Assembly: GCA_030430835.1 (NCBI GenBank)
Contig: JAUIKJ010000204.1
Location: 1-5,779 of the forward strand
Origin: Candidatus Hydrogenedentota bacterium
Lineage (GTDB): Bacteria > Hydrogenedentota > Hydrogenedentia > Hydrogenedentales > JAEUWI01
Reading direction: 5' to 3'
DNA length: 5,779 bases
Below are positions 1 through 5,622 of this stretch, piece after piece; the stretch's first letter is position 1, and the number at the start of each line of letters is the position of its first letter. The notes beneath the pieces were generated by a model. That model was given only the letters and a program-made list of their open reading frames with translations. It was not told the DNA's origin and did no database searches. Both the position numbers and the translations under genes were made by a program.

Positions 1-146
<146 letters not shown>

Positions 147-172
147 GCCTGCGGCACCGACACAAACGGATT

Positions 173-206
173 CGGCGGGCGTACCCAAGGGCACGCCCGC
201 CGTTTT
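173..206 (+). terminator. Intrinsic terminator of the SOD gene
   Basis: A perfect 10-bp inverted repeat (CGGCGGGCGT at 173-182, ACGCCCGCCG at 193-202) with a 10-base loop is followed by TTTT at 203-206. On the minus strand the hairpin is not followed by a T run, so it should act mainly on the SOD transcript. It could still slow read-through from the convergent gene ending at 235. Confidence 0.85.
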
Positions 207-234
207 CGTCTAAAGCATGTTCGTGCGCGGGGCG

Positions 235-2211
235 CTATTCAAACTGGCGCAGCGGCTGTCCATTAAAGTACAGGCGGCTTCCCTGAATCGTCGAGGTGAG
301 CGTGCGGTTGTCGTTCGTCACCACATGCACGCGATCACCCTCGATGTGCCAGCTACCGGCGAACCAGGTGGACAGCAAGCGCCCATTCTCCATGAACTGC
401 ATCCGGAACGGTCCCATCCGCCACTTCGTGCCGACGAGGGTTTCCGCATTCAGGGCCGGGCCCTCGCGCGCTTCGCGTTCGTCGGGCTCGATCTCGCGCG
501 GCGTGTAGCGCGCATCATCCCGCGGACTCGAAGACATCACGTAGCCGATAAACATCTCCTCGAAGGACTGCCGTCCAAACATCACGAGCTTGTTCGGATT
601 CGGGTTGCGCGGATTGGTCGGGGAGTTGTCGAAGGCGCCCACGACCTGTATGCGTCCCTTTTCCGGAATCTCTACGGGCTCCTTCAACAGGTACATGGGC
701 TGCCAGTCGAATTCGTAATAGGGGATATTGAGCAGGGTGGTGGGAGCCGCATCGCCCTTGCCGTCCACGGAGAAACGGAACCGGCTGCCGCGGTAGTGCA
801 TGTGCGGTGAAAGCCCCCAGACCTTGGTGCCCGCCTTGAAGCGCTCGGATTTCTTCACCTCATGGTCGCGGTCCATCGGCGGGATGTAGAGATCGCTCTC
901 CGCGACGGCCGTAATCTCAAGCGCTTCCGCAGGCGGGGTGTCGTGAAAGTAGAGCGCCATTTGCGTCTGATCGCGCTCTTCCTTGCCCGTGGTGGTGTAG
1001 TGCATCTGGAAGACAAAGGTCGACCCGGCCGGCAGGAACTGACCCGTGTCCTCCGGAAAGGGACGCACGGCCGCGCCCGGGAGATAGCTCGCGAAATAGC
1101 CGTTCAGGCCTTCGCCCGGCCGCGGCTGAATGTGCCGGTATTCCGGCGGATACAGCACGAAAATCAGCGCGTGGTGAACGACCTTCAGGTTTCCGGGTTT
1201 CACCTCCAGCGCACGCACCCACTTGTCTTCCGTCAGTCCGGTCGGCACGTGGATGTACTGGTAGTCCACCACACCCGTCGCAGGGAGATCGAAGGCCTCC
1301 GGCATCTCCAGCACGGTGTCCGGGGTGCCGAGTGCCCAGCCCGCCTCGGCCGCCGGAGCCAGGTCCGCCAAGGGATCCGGCTCGCGCGCGTGCTTGGGTG
1401 AACCCGCCTGAATCCAGGACAGCAGCATCCGCTCTTCTTCCGGTGTCATCGACATGTCGTTGACGAAGTGGCCGTAGGCCGGATCCGCATGCCACGGCGG
1501 CATGCGCTTCGTCAGGATGACCTCCGCGATCATCTCCGACCAGCCCTTGACCTTCTTGTAATTGTTCATCGCGAAGGGGCCCGTGCCACCGGGCAGGTGG
1601 CAAGACACACACCGCGCTTCCAGAATCGGCGCAATGTCGCGCGCGTACTCAACCGTGGATTCCTGTGCAAAGACGATCGCTTCCCCGGCTGTAGCCGTCG
1701 CCGACGCGGGCGTAGGGTCACCGGCGAGGATCGATTCGATCGCATCCCCAAGGGCGGCCGCATCGGAGAGCGAGCCCCGCCAGACCACCGCCCAGTCGTC
1801 TGCCGGACGCACCAGCACCACGTCGCCCGTATTGCGAAGACCCAGCTGCCGAGAGACCGCCTGGACTGTGTCCTTCAGGATGGGCGTCGTGGTCTCATGG
1901 GCGTGGGCCCAGGCCGCCGTGGCGACACGGTCATCGGTCATCGCCGCATTCAGAAAGAAGAAGCGCAGGTCCGGCGCCGGATATTTCACGGCGAGCTCGT
2001 CCCACGCCGCTGCCCCTGCGTCTACCGTGGCACTGTCGCAAGCATGTGCACCAAGGACCACCAGTTGGGCTTCGGGGAAGCGGTACAGCTCCCACGATTG
2101 GTCGGCATGGTCAATCAACCTGAAGTTGATGGCATGTCCAACTAGCTCGTCCGCATGGGCCGCAGGGACCAGGAGCCCCAGGAAAAGCAGGGCGGGCAGG
2201 GCCTTCCGCAT
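235..2211 (-). CDS. Exported thioredoxin-like / cytochrome c / PHM-like copper monooxygenase fusion
   Basis: A 658-residue multidomain redox protein. Residues 1-20 form a Sec signal peptide (basic MRK, hydrophobic core, AHA before D21), with no lipobox cysteine. Residues about 22-165 resemble a redoxin/thioredoxin fold, but the active-site region reads HACDS with a lone Cys58. Residues about 186-270 form a mono-haem cytochrome c domain with CVSCH at 201-205; Met237 in the 'KRMPPWHAD' motif is the probable axial ligand. Residues about 295-560 match the peptidylglycine/dopamine monooxygenase (type II copper, ascorbate-dependent) fold. All six ligand positions can be assigned: His346-His347 and His404 (QMHY) for CuH, His470 and His472 (PHMH) plus Met553 (EEM) for CuM. 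Residues about 588-658 are an extra beta-rich, lipocalin-like tail. The start is supported by GGAGG nine bases upstream. It probably acts in the periplasm as an oxidoreductase; the substrate is unknown. Confidence 0.85.
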   Translation of the reverse strand: MRKALPALLFLGLLVPAAHADELVGHAINFRLIDHADQSWELYRFPEAQLVVLGAHACDSATVDAGAAAWDELAVKYPAPDLRFFFLNAAMTDDRVATAAWAHAHETTTPILKDTVQAVSRQLGLRNTGDVVLVRPADDWAVVWRGSLSDAAALGDAIESILAGDPTPASATATAGEAIVFAQESTVEYARDIAPILEARCVSCHLPGGTGPFAMNNYKKVKGWSEMIAEVILTKRMPPWHADPAYGHFVNDMSMTPEEERMLLSWIQAGSPKHAREPDPLADLAPAAEAGWALGTPDTVLEMPEAFDLPATGVVDYQYIHVPTGLTEDKWVRALEVKPGNLKVVHHALIFVLYPPEYRHIQPRPGEGLNGYFASYLPGAAVRPFPEDTGQFLPAGSTFVFQMHYTTTGKEERDQTQMALYFHDTPPAEALEITAVAESDLYIPPMDRDHEVKKSERFKAGTKVWGLSPHMHYRGSRFRFSVDGKGDAAPTTLLNIPYYEFDWQPMYLLKEPVEIPEKGRIQVVGAFDNSPTNPRNPNPNKLVMFGRQSFEEMFIGYVMSSSPRDDARYTPREIEPDEREAREGPALNAETLVGTKWRMGPFRMQFMENGRLLSTWFAGSWHIEGDRVHVVTNDNRTLTSTIQGSRLYFNGQPLRQFE

Positions 2212-2220
2212 CGTAAACTT

Positions 2221-2225
2221 CCTCC
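2221..2225 (-). promoter_or_regulatory. Shine-Dalgarno of the copper/haem protein gene
   Basis: The minus strand reads GGAGG here, nine bases before the ATG at 2211. This fixes the start that gives a complete signal peptide. Confidence 0.75.
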
Positions 2226-2236
2226 GAGCTGCGTAG

Positions 2237-2252
2237 CCAGTGATTGCACTGG
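2237..2252. repeat. Perfect inverted repeat in the leader of the copper/haem gene
   Basis: CCAGTG-ATTG-CACTGG is a perfect 6-bp palindrome with a 4-base centre. It lies 26 bases before the ATG and 11 bases upstream of the Shine-Dalgarno of the minus-strand gene ending at 235. Its position suits either an operator or a small leader hairpin. No T run follows, so it is not a terminator. I could not place a convincing -35/-10 pair around it. Confidence 0.5.
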
Positions 2253-2297
2253 GAATTAAGACACTTGCCCACGAAGATCGGTTTCAGCCCGGATACG

Positions 2298-2327
2298 AAA
2301 ACGGGCCGCGCCAGAAGGCGCGGCCCG
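2298..2327 (-). terminator. Intrinsic terminator of the gspF-like gene
   Basis: A perfect 11-bp stem (2302-2312 with 2317-2327) closes a four-base loop. On the minus strand it is followed by TTTT (2298-2301). It starts 21 bases after the stop of the gspF-like gene, so that gene and the copper/haem gene downstream are separate transcription units. Confidence 0.88.
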
Positions 2328-2348
2328 CGGGGTCGGAATGGTGGGGGG

Positions 2349-3557
2349 TCAGCTGCTGACCAGGCTGGAGAGCTGGAGAATCGGGAGGAACAGCGCCACC
2401 ACGATACTGCCGACGACGATGCCCATCATCGCGATCAGCAGCGGTTCGATCAGGCTCGTGAGACCATCGACCTTCGCACGGACCTCGGAATCGTAAAAAT
2501 CCGAGATCTTGATCAGCATGCCTTCGAGCGCGCCGGTCTTCTCACCGACCGCGATCATGCGGGTCACCATCGCGGGGAAAACTTCGGCACGCGTCAGCGG
2601 CTCGGCCAGGGTCTCACCATTGCGGACACTGTCGGCAGAGACGCGTATGGCCCGCGCGAAGCCCTCGTTGCCGGAGGTGCGCTCGACGATCTCGAGGGCC
2701 TGAAGAATCGGTACACCACTGCGGGTAAGCGTACTCAGCGTACGCGTGAAGCGGCTGATCGCCACCTTGCGCAGCAGATCGCCGAAGACCGGAATCCGAA
2801 GCTTGGCGGCATCGAGCTGGTATCGGCCCGCCGGCGTACCGCCATAGACGCGCAGGAATACCCCGATGCCAATCACCGCACCCACGATGAACAGCCAGGA
2901 GATCGGCGTGCGCAGAAAATCACTGATCGTAATCAGGGCCTGTGTCGGGGCGGGAAGAGCGCGGCGGAAGGAGTTAAAGATCTCGGCGAACTGCGGCACC
3001 ACCCACACAATCAGGCCGGCCGCAATCAGGATGATCATCGAGAAGGCCACGACCGGATAAGTCATTGCAGAACGAATGCGGCGCTTCAGGTCTTCCGTGG
3101 CTTCCAGATAATCGGCGAGCTGTAGCAGCACGCCATCGAGATCGCCACCGGCCTCACCGGCGCGGACCATGCTCACGTAGAGATCGGGGAAGGCGCGCGG
3201 ATACTTGCGCAGCGAATCGGAAAAGGTCTCACCCGATTCCACATCGGACGCGACCGAGTCGATCACCGCGCGAAAATTTACGTCGTCGGTTTGTTCCGCG
3301 AGAATATCCAGACCCTGCATCAGCGGAAGGCCCGCACTCACGATGGTCGAAAGCTGGCGGGTGAAGACCAGCAACTCCGCGGTCTTGACCCGCTTGTTCA
3401 GCTTGATGTTGGTCTTCGCGCCGGCTTCCACCAGCTTGTCCGCCTGCAGGCCACGCTGCCGCAGTTGCTGCTGGGCGGCGTTCTTGCTCTCGGCACTGAG
3501 GCTGCCGCTCTGCTTTGCACCCTGCTTGTTTCGGGCCACATAGTTAAACGTCGGCAT
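2349..3557 (-). CDS. GspF/PilC-family inner-membrane platform protein (type II secretion / type IV pilus)
   Basis: The 402-residue length is normal for this family. These proteins form the polytopic inner-membrane platform that couples the cytoplasmic assembly ATPase to pilin or pseudopilin polymerisation in type II secretion systems and type IV pili. The N-terminus (MPTFNYVARNKQG...) is typical. Two T2SSF repeats are visible, at about 65-188 and 268-391. Each has the conserved pattern, VRAGEAGGDLDGVL at 131-144 and IAVGEKTGALEGML at 335-348. Predicted membrane segments lie at about 168-190, 217-237 and 371-393. The ATG is preceded by GGGAG eight bases away. No ATPase, pilin, or other secretion gene is adjacent, and the gene is flanked by its own promoter and terminator, so it appears monocistronic here. 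The central region (TRQLSTIVSAGLPL) also resembles PilC, so I do not choose between gspF and pilC. Confidence 0.95.
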   Translation of the reverse strand: MPTFNYVARNKQGAKQSGSLSAESKNAAQQQLRQRGLQADKLVEAGAKTNIKLNKRVKTAELLVFTRQLSTIVSAGLPLMQGLDILAEQTDDVNFRAVIDSVASDVESGETFSDSLRKYPRAFPDLYVSMVRAGEAGGDLDGVLLQLADYLEATEDLKRRIRSAMTYPVVAFSMIILIAAGLIVWVVPQFAEIFNSFRRALPAPTQALITISDFLRTPISWLFIVGAVIGIGVFLRVYGGTPAGRYQLDAAKLRIPVFGDLLRKVAISRFTRTLSTLTRSGVPILQALEIVERTSGNEGFARAIRVSADSVRNGETLAEPLTRAEVFPAMVTRMIAVGEKTGALEGMLIKISDFYDSEVRAKVDGLTSLIEPLLIAMMGIVVGSIVVALFLPILQLSSLVSS

Positions 3558-3588
3558 GACGCAATCTCCCGGTTGACATCGTAGCTAG

Positions 3589-3618
3589 AGTATACGCAGA
3601 AACTTCCGCTTTTGACAA
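3589..3618 (-). promoter_or_regulatory. Predicted sigma70-type promoter of the gspF-like gene
   Basis: On the minus strand, TTGTCA (3613-3618) and TATACT (3589-3594) are separated by 18 bases. Each differs from the consensus by one base. Transcription would start near 3582, giving a leader of about 25 bases with GGGAG (3566-3570) eight bases before the ATG. This is a pattern match, not a mapped start. Confidence 0.6.
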
Positions 3619-3652
3619 CTAATTACCAGAATCCTCTGCGAAGTCCTTCCAC

Positions 3653-3716
3653 AAAAAACGCCGCCCCTCGAACCGTGCTGTGGTGGCAGTCCGTTACCAC
3701 GGGCCGAGGGGCGGCG
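3653..3716 (-). terminator. Long GC-rich hairpin with T6 tail, minus-strand terminator
   Basis: CGCCGCCCCTCG (3659-3670) pairs perfectly over 12 bp with 3705-3716. A 2x2 internal loop and a further 5-bp stem (3673-3677 with 3698-3702) continue inward. On the minus strand the stem is followed directly by TTTTTT (3653-3658). The plus side has no T run, so the terminator acts on minus-strand transcripts, either from the epimerase gene or from an RNA gene starting in between. It ends just upstream of the gspF-like promoter and insulates it. Confidence 0.8.
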
Positions 3717-3960
3717 CATAAAAAGACAATTGCGGGAACCGGGCATCAAACCGGACGCTGGCCGGCTTTCGCCAAGGGGCATTCTGGCGTTGACACCCCG
3801 ACAGGGGGTGGCAAACCGGCCAAGGCTTGGTGGCACCGTCGCTCTGATAAACGAACATCGTTGCGTCAAGTCTGGACCCGGTCGCCCCGCAGCTTACAGT
3901 AAAGCACCTTCCGTGCCGGAGTTGCCGCATGGTCGCTAACCCGCCAGCATACAATCCTTT
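3653..3960 (-). ncRNA. Candidate structured non-coding RNA ending at the T6 terminator
   Basis: No convincing protein gene lies between 3600 and 4080, yet this stretch is rich in clean stems. A 7-bp helix (3759-3765 with 3816-3822) encloses two hairpins, 3770-3774 with 3785-3789 and 3794-3799 with 3805-3810, making a three-way junction. Further hairpins are 3850-3854 with 3858-3862 (loop ACA) and 3739-3742 with 3751-3754. The strong terminator at 3653-3716 gives a defined minus-strand 3' end, whereas the 5' end is a guess because I found no good promoter. I checked by eye for tmRNA, RNase P RNA, SRP RNA, tRNA and common riboswitch motifs and recognised none. It may instead be a long structured 3' UTR of the epimerase gene, or GC-rich sequence folding by chance. 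Confidence 0.35.
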
Positions 3961-4080
3961 AGGGAAGAATAATGGATTTTGACACTTCCGATGCGGGGCC
4001 GCCCAAGCGACAATTCGACAGAGATTCGTCAATATGACGACCAATTTCTGACACTTTGATGGTGGCCAATCGGCGCCGTG
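3961..4080. other. Intergenic remainder with direct repeat and palindrome, no gene seen
   Basis: This stretch contains no supportable coding frame. It holds two copies of TGACACTT, at 3980-3987 and 4049-4056, each within a similar longer context (ATTT..TGACACTT..GATG). Between them lies the palindrome TCGTCA-ATA-TGACGA at 4026-4040. It could be the regulatory region of a minus-strand RNA gene, or a remnant of something lost. The base composition is less GC-rich than its neighbours. Confidence 0.4.
4026..4040. repeat. Perfect palindrome TCGTCA-ATA-TGACGA
   Basis: Six-bp perfect arms with a three-base centre, 41-55 bases downstream of the epimerase gene end. The size and symmetry suit a dimeric repressor site, but the only visible promoter candidates nearby are poor. 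A short RNA hairpin is the alternative. Confidence 0.45.
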
Positions 4081-4986
4081 TCAAGAGTCTTCGCGTAGCA
4101 GCGCCTGAAGCGCTACCCCGATCTCCGGGTGAGCAAAGTGGTAGCCGCTCGCCGATAGCCGGGTCGGGTGGACCCGGGCGCTGGAGAGGAGCAGCGCTTC
4201 ACCCATTTCCCCGAAGAGCAAACGAATCGCGGGGGCCGGCACGGGAAAGAGCGTTGGCCGACGCAGCACCCGGCCCAGCGCCTTGGTGAAATCGCGGTTG
4301 GTCACTGGATGGGGCGCAACCGCGTTTACCGGCCCCGCCAGCGATTCCGTGTCGATGCAATGGAGGATCCCGCGCACAAGATCGTCGATGCTGATCCAAC
4401 TCATCCACATCCTGCCGTTGCCCAGCGGACCGCCCAGTCCGGCCTTAAAGGGCGCGAGCATCTTTGCCAGGGCACCGCCGTCGGCGCTCAGGACCAGACC
4501 GATTCGGTAGTGCACCGTGCGGACGCCCGCCGCTTCGGCCGGGGCCGTTGCGGCTTCCCACTGCTGGCAGACCTCCGCCAGGAAGCCGGAGCCCGCCGGG
4601 CTCGCTTCGTCCACCACGGCATCGCCTGTATCTCCGTAGTAGCCCATGGCCGACGCCGAAACCAGAACGCCTGGTTTCGTGCGCGCCGCCGCGATTGCTT
4701 CCGCCAGCAGGCGGGTACCATTCACCCGGCTGTCCAGGATCCGCTGTTTCTTGGCCTCGCTCCAGCGTCCGTCACTCACGTTCTCACCCGCAAGATGCAC
4801 CACGGCAGCCACACCGTCGAGCGCTGCGGGGTCCAGTACGCCGGCTGCAGGATTCCAGACGACCCGCGCCTCGTTCTCTGTTCCGGGGCGCCGGCTGAGG
4901 AGGACCGGGGTGTCGCCGCGCTCCTCAAGGGCCTGCGTCAGGGCTTCGCCCACCAGGCCGGTTGCACCCGATACCAGTACTCGCAT
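4081..4986 (-). CDS. TIGR01777/YfcH-family NAD(P)-dependent epimerase-like SDR
   Basis: A 301-residue atypical short-chain dehydrogenase/reductase of the TIGR01777 group (bacterial YfcH, animal SDR39U1), normal length for the family. The Rossmann motif GATGLVG is at 7-13 and HLAGE at 64-68. The active-site strand VSASAMGYYG (109-118) supplies Ser and Tyr residues. RIGLVLS (161-167) and the C-terminal DUF1731-type segment from about 247 complete the family pattern. The substrate is unknown for the family. I place the start at 4986 because GGAGG (4994-4998) lies seven bases upstream and the Rossmann strand begins immediately. A longer in-frame start at 5043 would add 19 cysteine-rich, unconserved-looking residues and swallow the Shine-Dalgarno. 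The gene is divergent from the MarR-like gene, with 121 bases between their starts. The stop is TGA at 4081-4083. Confidence 0.93.
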   Translation of the reverse strand: MRVLVSGATGLVGEALTQALEERGDTPVLLSRRPGTENEARVVWNPAAGVLDPAALDGVAAVVHLAGENVSDGRWSEAKKQRILDSRVNGTRLLAEAIAAARTKPGVLVSASAMGYYGDTGDAVVDEASPAGSGFLAEVCQQWEAATAPAEAAGVRTVHYRIGLVLSADGGALAKMLAPFKAGLGGPLGNGRMWMSWISIDDLVRGILHCIDTESLAGPVNAVAPHPVTNRDFTKALGRVLRRPTLFPVPAPAIRLLFGEMGEALLLSSARVHPTRLSASGYHFAHPEIGVALQALLREDS

Positions 4987-4993
4987 GGAAACT

Positions 4994-4998
4994 CCTCC
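4994..4998 (-). promoter_or_regulatory. Shine-Dalgarno deciding the epimerase start
   Basis: The minus strand reads GGAGG seven bases before the ATG at 4986. This supports the shorter protein over the in-frame ATG at 5043, which has no comparable site. Confidence 0.8.
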
Positions 4999-5046
4999 GC
5001 GTTGCCTGCCGCAACAGGTTGCACCGTAGCTACATGGCTTCACCGC

Positions 5047-5076
5047 TTGACTTCTAACAATATTTCCGTTTACATT
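5047..5076 (+). promoter_or_regulatory. Predicted promoter of the marR-like gene
   Basis: TTGACT (5047-5052, 5 of 6 consensus bases) and TACATT (5071-5076, 4 of 6) are separated by 18 bases. The region is distinctly AT-rich within GC-rich surroundings. Transcription would begin near 5083, leaving a leader of about 25 bases that contains GGAGG (5095-5099) eight bases before the ATG. The epimerase promoter should also lie in this 121-base gap, but I could not place it with confidence. Confidence 0.55.
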
Positions 5077-5084
5077 TCAACGGA
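5065..5084. promoter_or_regulatory. Putative MarR operator, TCCGTT-N8-AACGGA
   Basis: Perfect 6-bp arms (5065-5070 and 5079-5084) with an 8-base spacer make a 20-bp palindrome over the predicted -10 and start point of the marR-like gene, 24 bases before its ATG. MarR-family dimers usually bind palindromes of about this size in their own promoters, so autorepression is the simplest reading. The site is also 79-98 bases upstream of the divergent epimerase start and might affect that gene. Assignment to this regulator is inference. Confidence 0.6.
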
Positions 5085-5107
5085 TACTTATCTCGGAGGC
5101 GCCTACC

Positions 5108-5578
5108 ATGTCCCTGAATCGGGAACTCGATCTGGATCGCCCCATGCGCGACATCCGCCACGAGGCCGTGCTCAATATCGTGCGCACGGCCAACGTGATG
5201 TCGCTCAAGGGCGCGCAGCTCTTTCGGCAGTTTGACCTGACCGAAGCGCAGTTTAACGTTCTATTCTCACTAAAATACAAGGAGCGGCCTTGGACCCAGT
5301 CGGATCTGGGCCGGCGCCTCGTCGTCACGCGCGCAAGCGTCACCTCCGTGCTGGACAAGCTCGAAGAGAAAGGACTGGTGCAACGGAGTGTGGTGCAAGG
5401 GAACCGCCGCATCTACCACGTGGATCTTACGGACAAGGGCCGCGCATTGCTTGAAGAGGTTGAGCCGCTCTACCGCAATGATATTCACAAGGTGCTGGAC
5501 GCGCTGGACGATAAGGCCTGCCGCAGTTTGATCGAACAACTGGAACAGATCCGCACCCGCGTCGACGAACTCGAATAA
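5108..5578 (+). CDS. MarR-family winged helix-turn-helix transcriptional regulator
   Basis: A 156-residue protein of normal MarR size. An N-terminal dimerisation helix (about 14-40) leads into the winged helix-turn-helix. LTEAQFNVLFSL (44-55) and TQSDLGRRL (63-71) are the first helices, VTRASVTSVLDKLEEKGLV (73-91) is the recognition helix region, and the wing runs through RSVVQGNRRIYHVDLTDKG (93-111). C-terminal helices to 156 finish the dimer interface. The wing reads GNRR where many relatives have an Asp before the Arg pair. The only cysteine is Cys138, so a two-cysteine redox switch within the subunit is unlikely; a small-molecule ligand is more probable but unknown. GGAGG lies eight bases before the ATG. 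It is co-directional with the MFS gene 44 bases downstream, which is its likely target, together with its own promoter. Confidence 0.95.
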   Translation: MSLNRELDLDRPMRDIRHEAVLNIVRTANVMSLKGAQLFRQFDLTEAQFNVLFSLKYKERPWTQSDLGRRLVVTRASVTSVLDKLEEKGLVQRSVVQGNRRIYHVDLTDKGRALLEEVEPLYRNDIHKVLDALDDKACRSLIEQLEQIRTRVDELE

Positions 5579-5622
5579 GGACTCGAATCGCGGCAAGCGT
5601 CGCGGAGAGGAAACCCGATCCC

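Noticed and set aside
173..202. Bidirectional terminator serving both SOD and the convergent copper/haem gene
   Set aside because: On the minus strand the hairpin is followed by AATCC rather than a T run, so only the plus-strand function is supported.
862..2236. Long plus-strand open frames opposite the copper/haem gene
   Set aside because: The minus-strand protein has a signal peptide, haem motif and copper ligands throughout; the opposite frames are arginine-rich shadows without domains.
2302..2327. Hairpin as a REP-type repeated element
   Set aside because: There is a single copy in the window, and its position plus T run are fully explained by termination of the gspF-like gene.
2244..3125. 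Long plus-strand open frame opposite the gspF-like gene
   Set aside because: It is antisense to a clearly conserved family, its translation is low-complexity and rich in charged residues (Arg, Asp, His), and it spans the terminator at 2298-2327.
3659..3716. tRNA-like GGTTCGAG on the minus strand inside the long hairpin
   Set aside because: The flanking bases do not form a 5-bp T stem with a 7-base loop and there is no matching acceptor, D or anticodon arm.
3694..4044. Minus-strand open frame of 116 codons in the gap, plus an overlapping one at 3585-3869
   Set aside because: No recognisable domain, no good ribosome binding site, irregular composition, and both run through the terminator hairpin and the three-way-junction helices. 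They look like chance frames in GC-rich DNA.
3600..4080. Known RNAs: tmRNA, RNase P RNA, SRP RNA, cobalamin, TPP, SAM or c-di-GMP riboswitches
   Set aside because: By eye I could not find their invariant segments on either strand. A covariance search could overturn this.
4987..5043. Upstream in-frame start for the epimerase (ATG at 5043)
   Set aside because: It adds 19 residues ahead of the Rossmann strand, lacks a Shine-Dalgarno, and would place a strong GGAGG inside the coding region exactly seven bases before the internal ATG.
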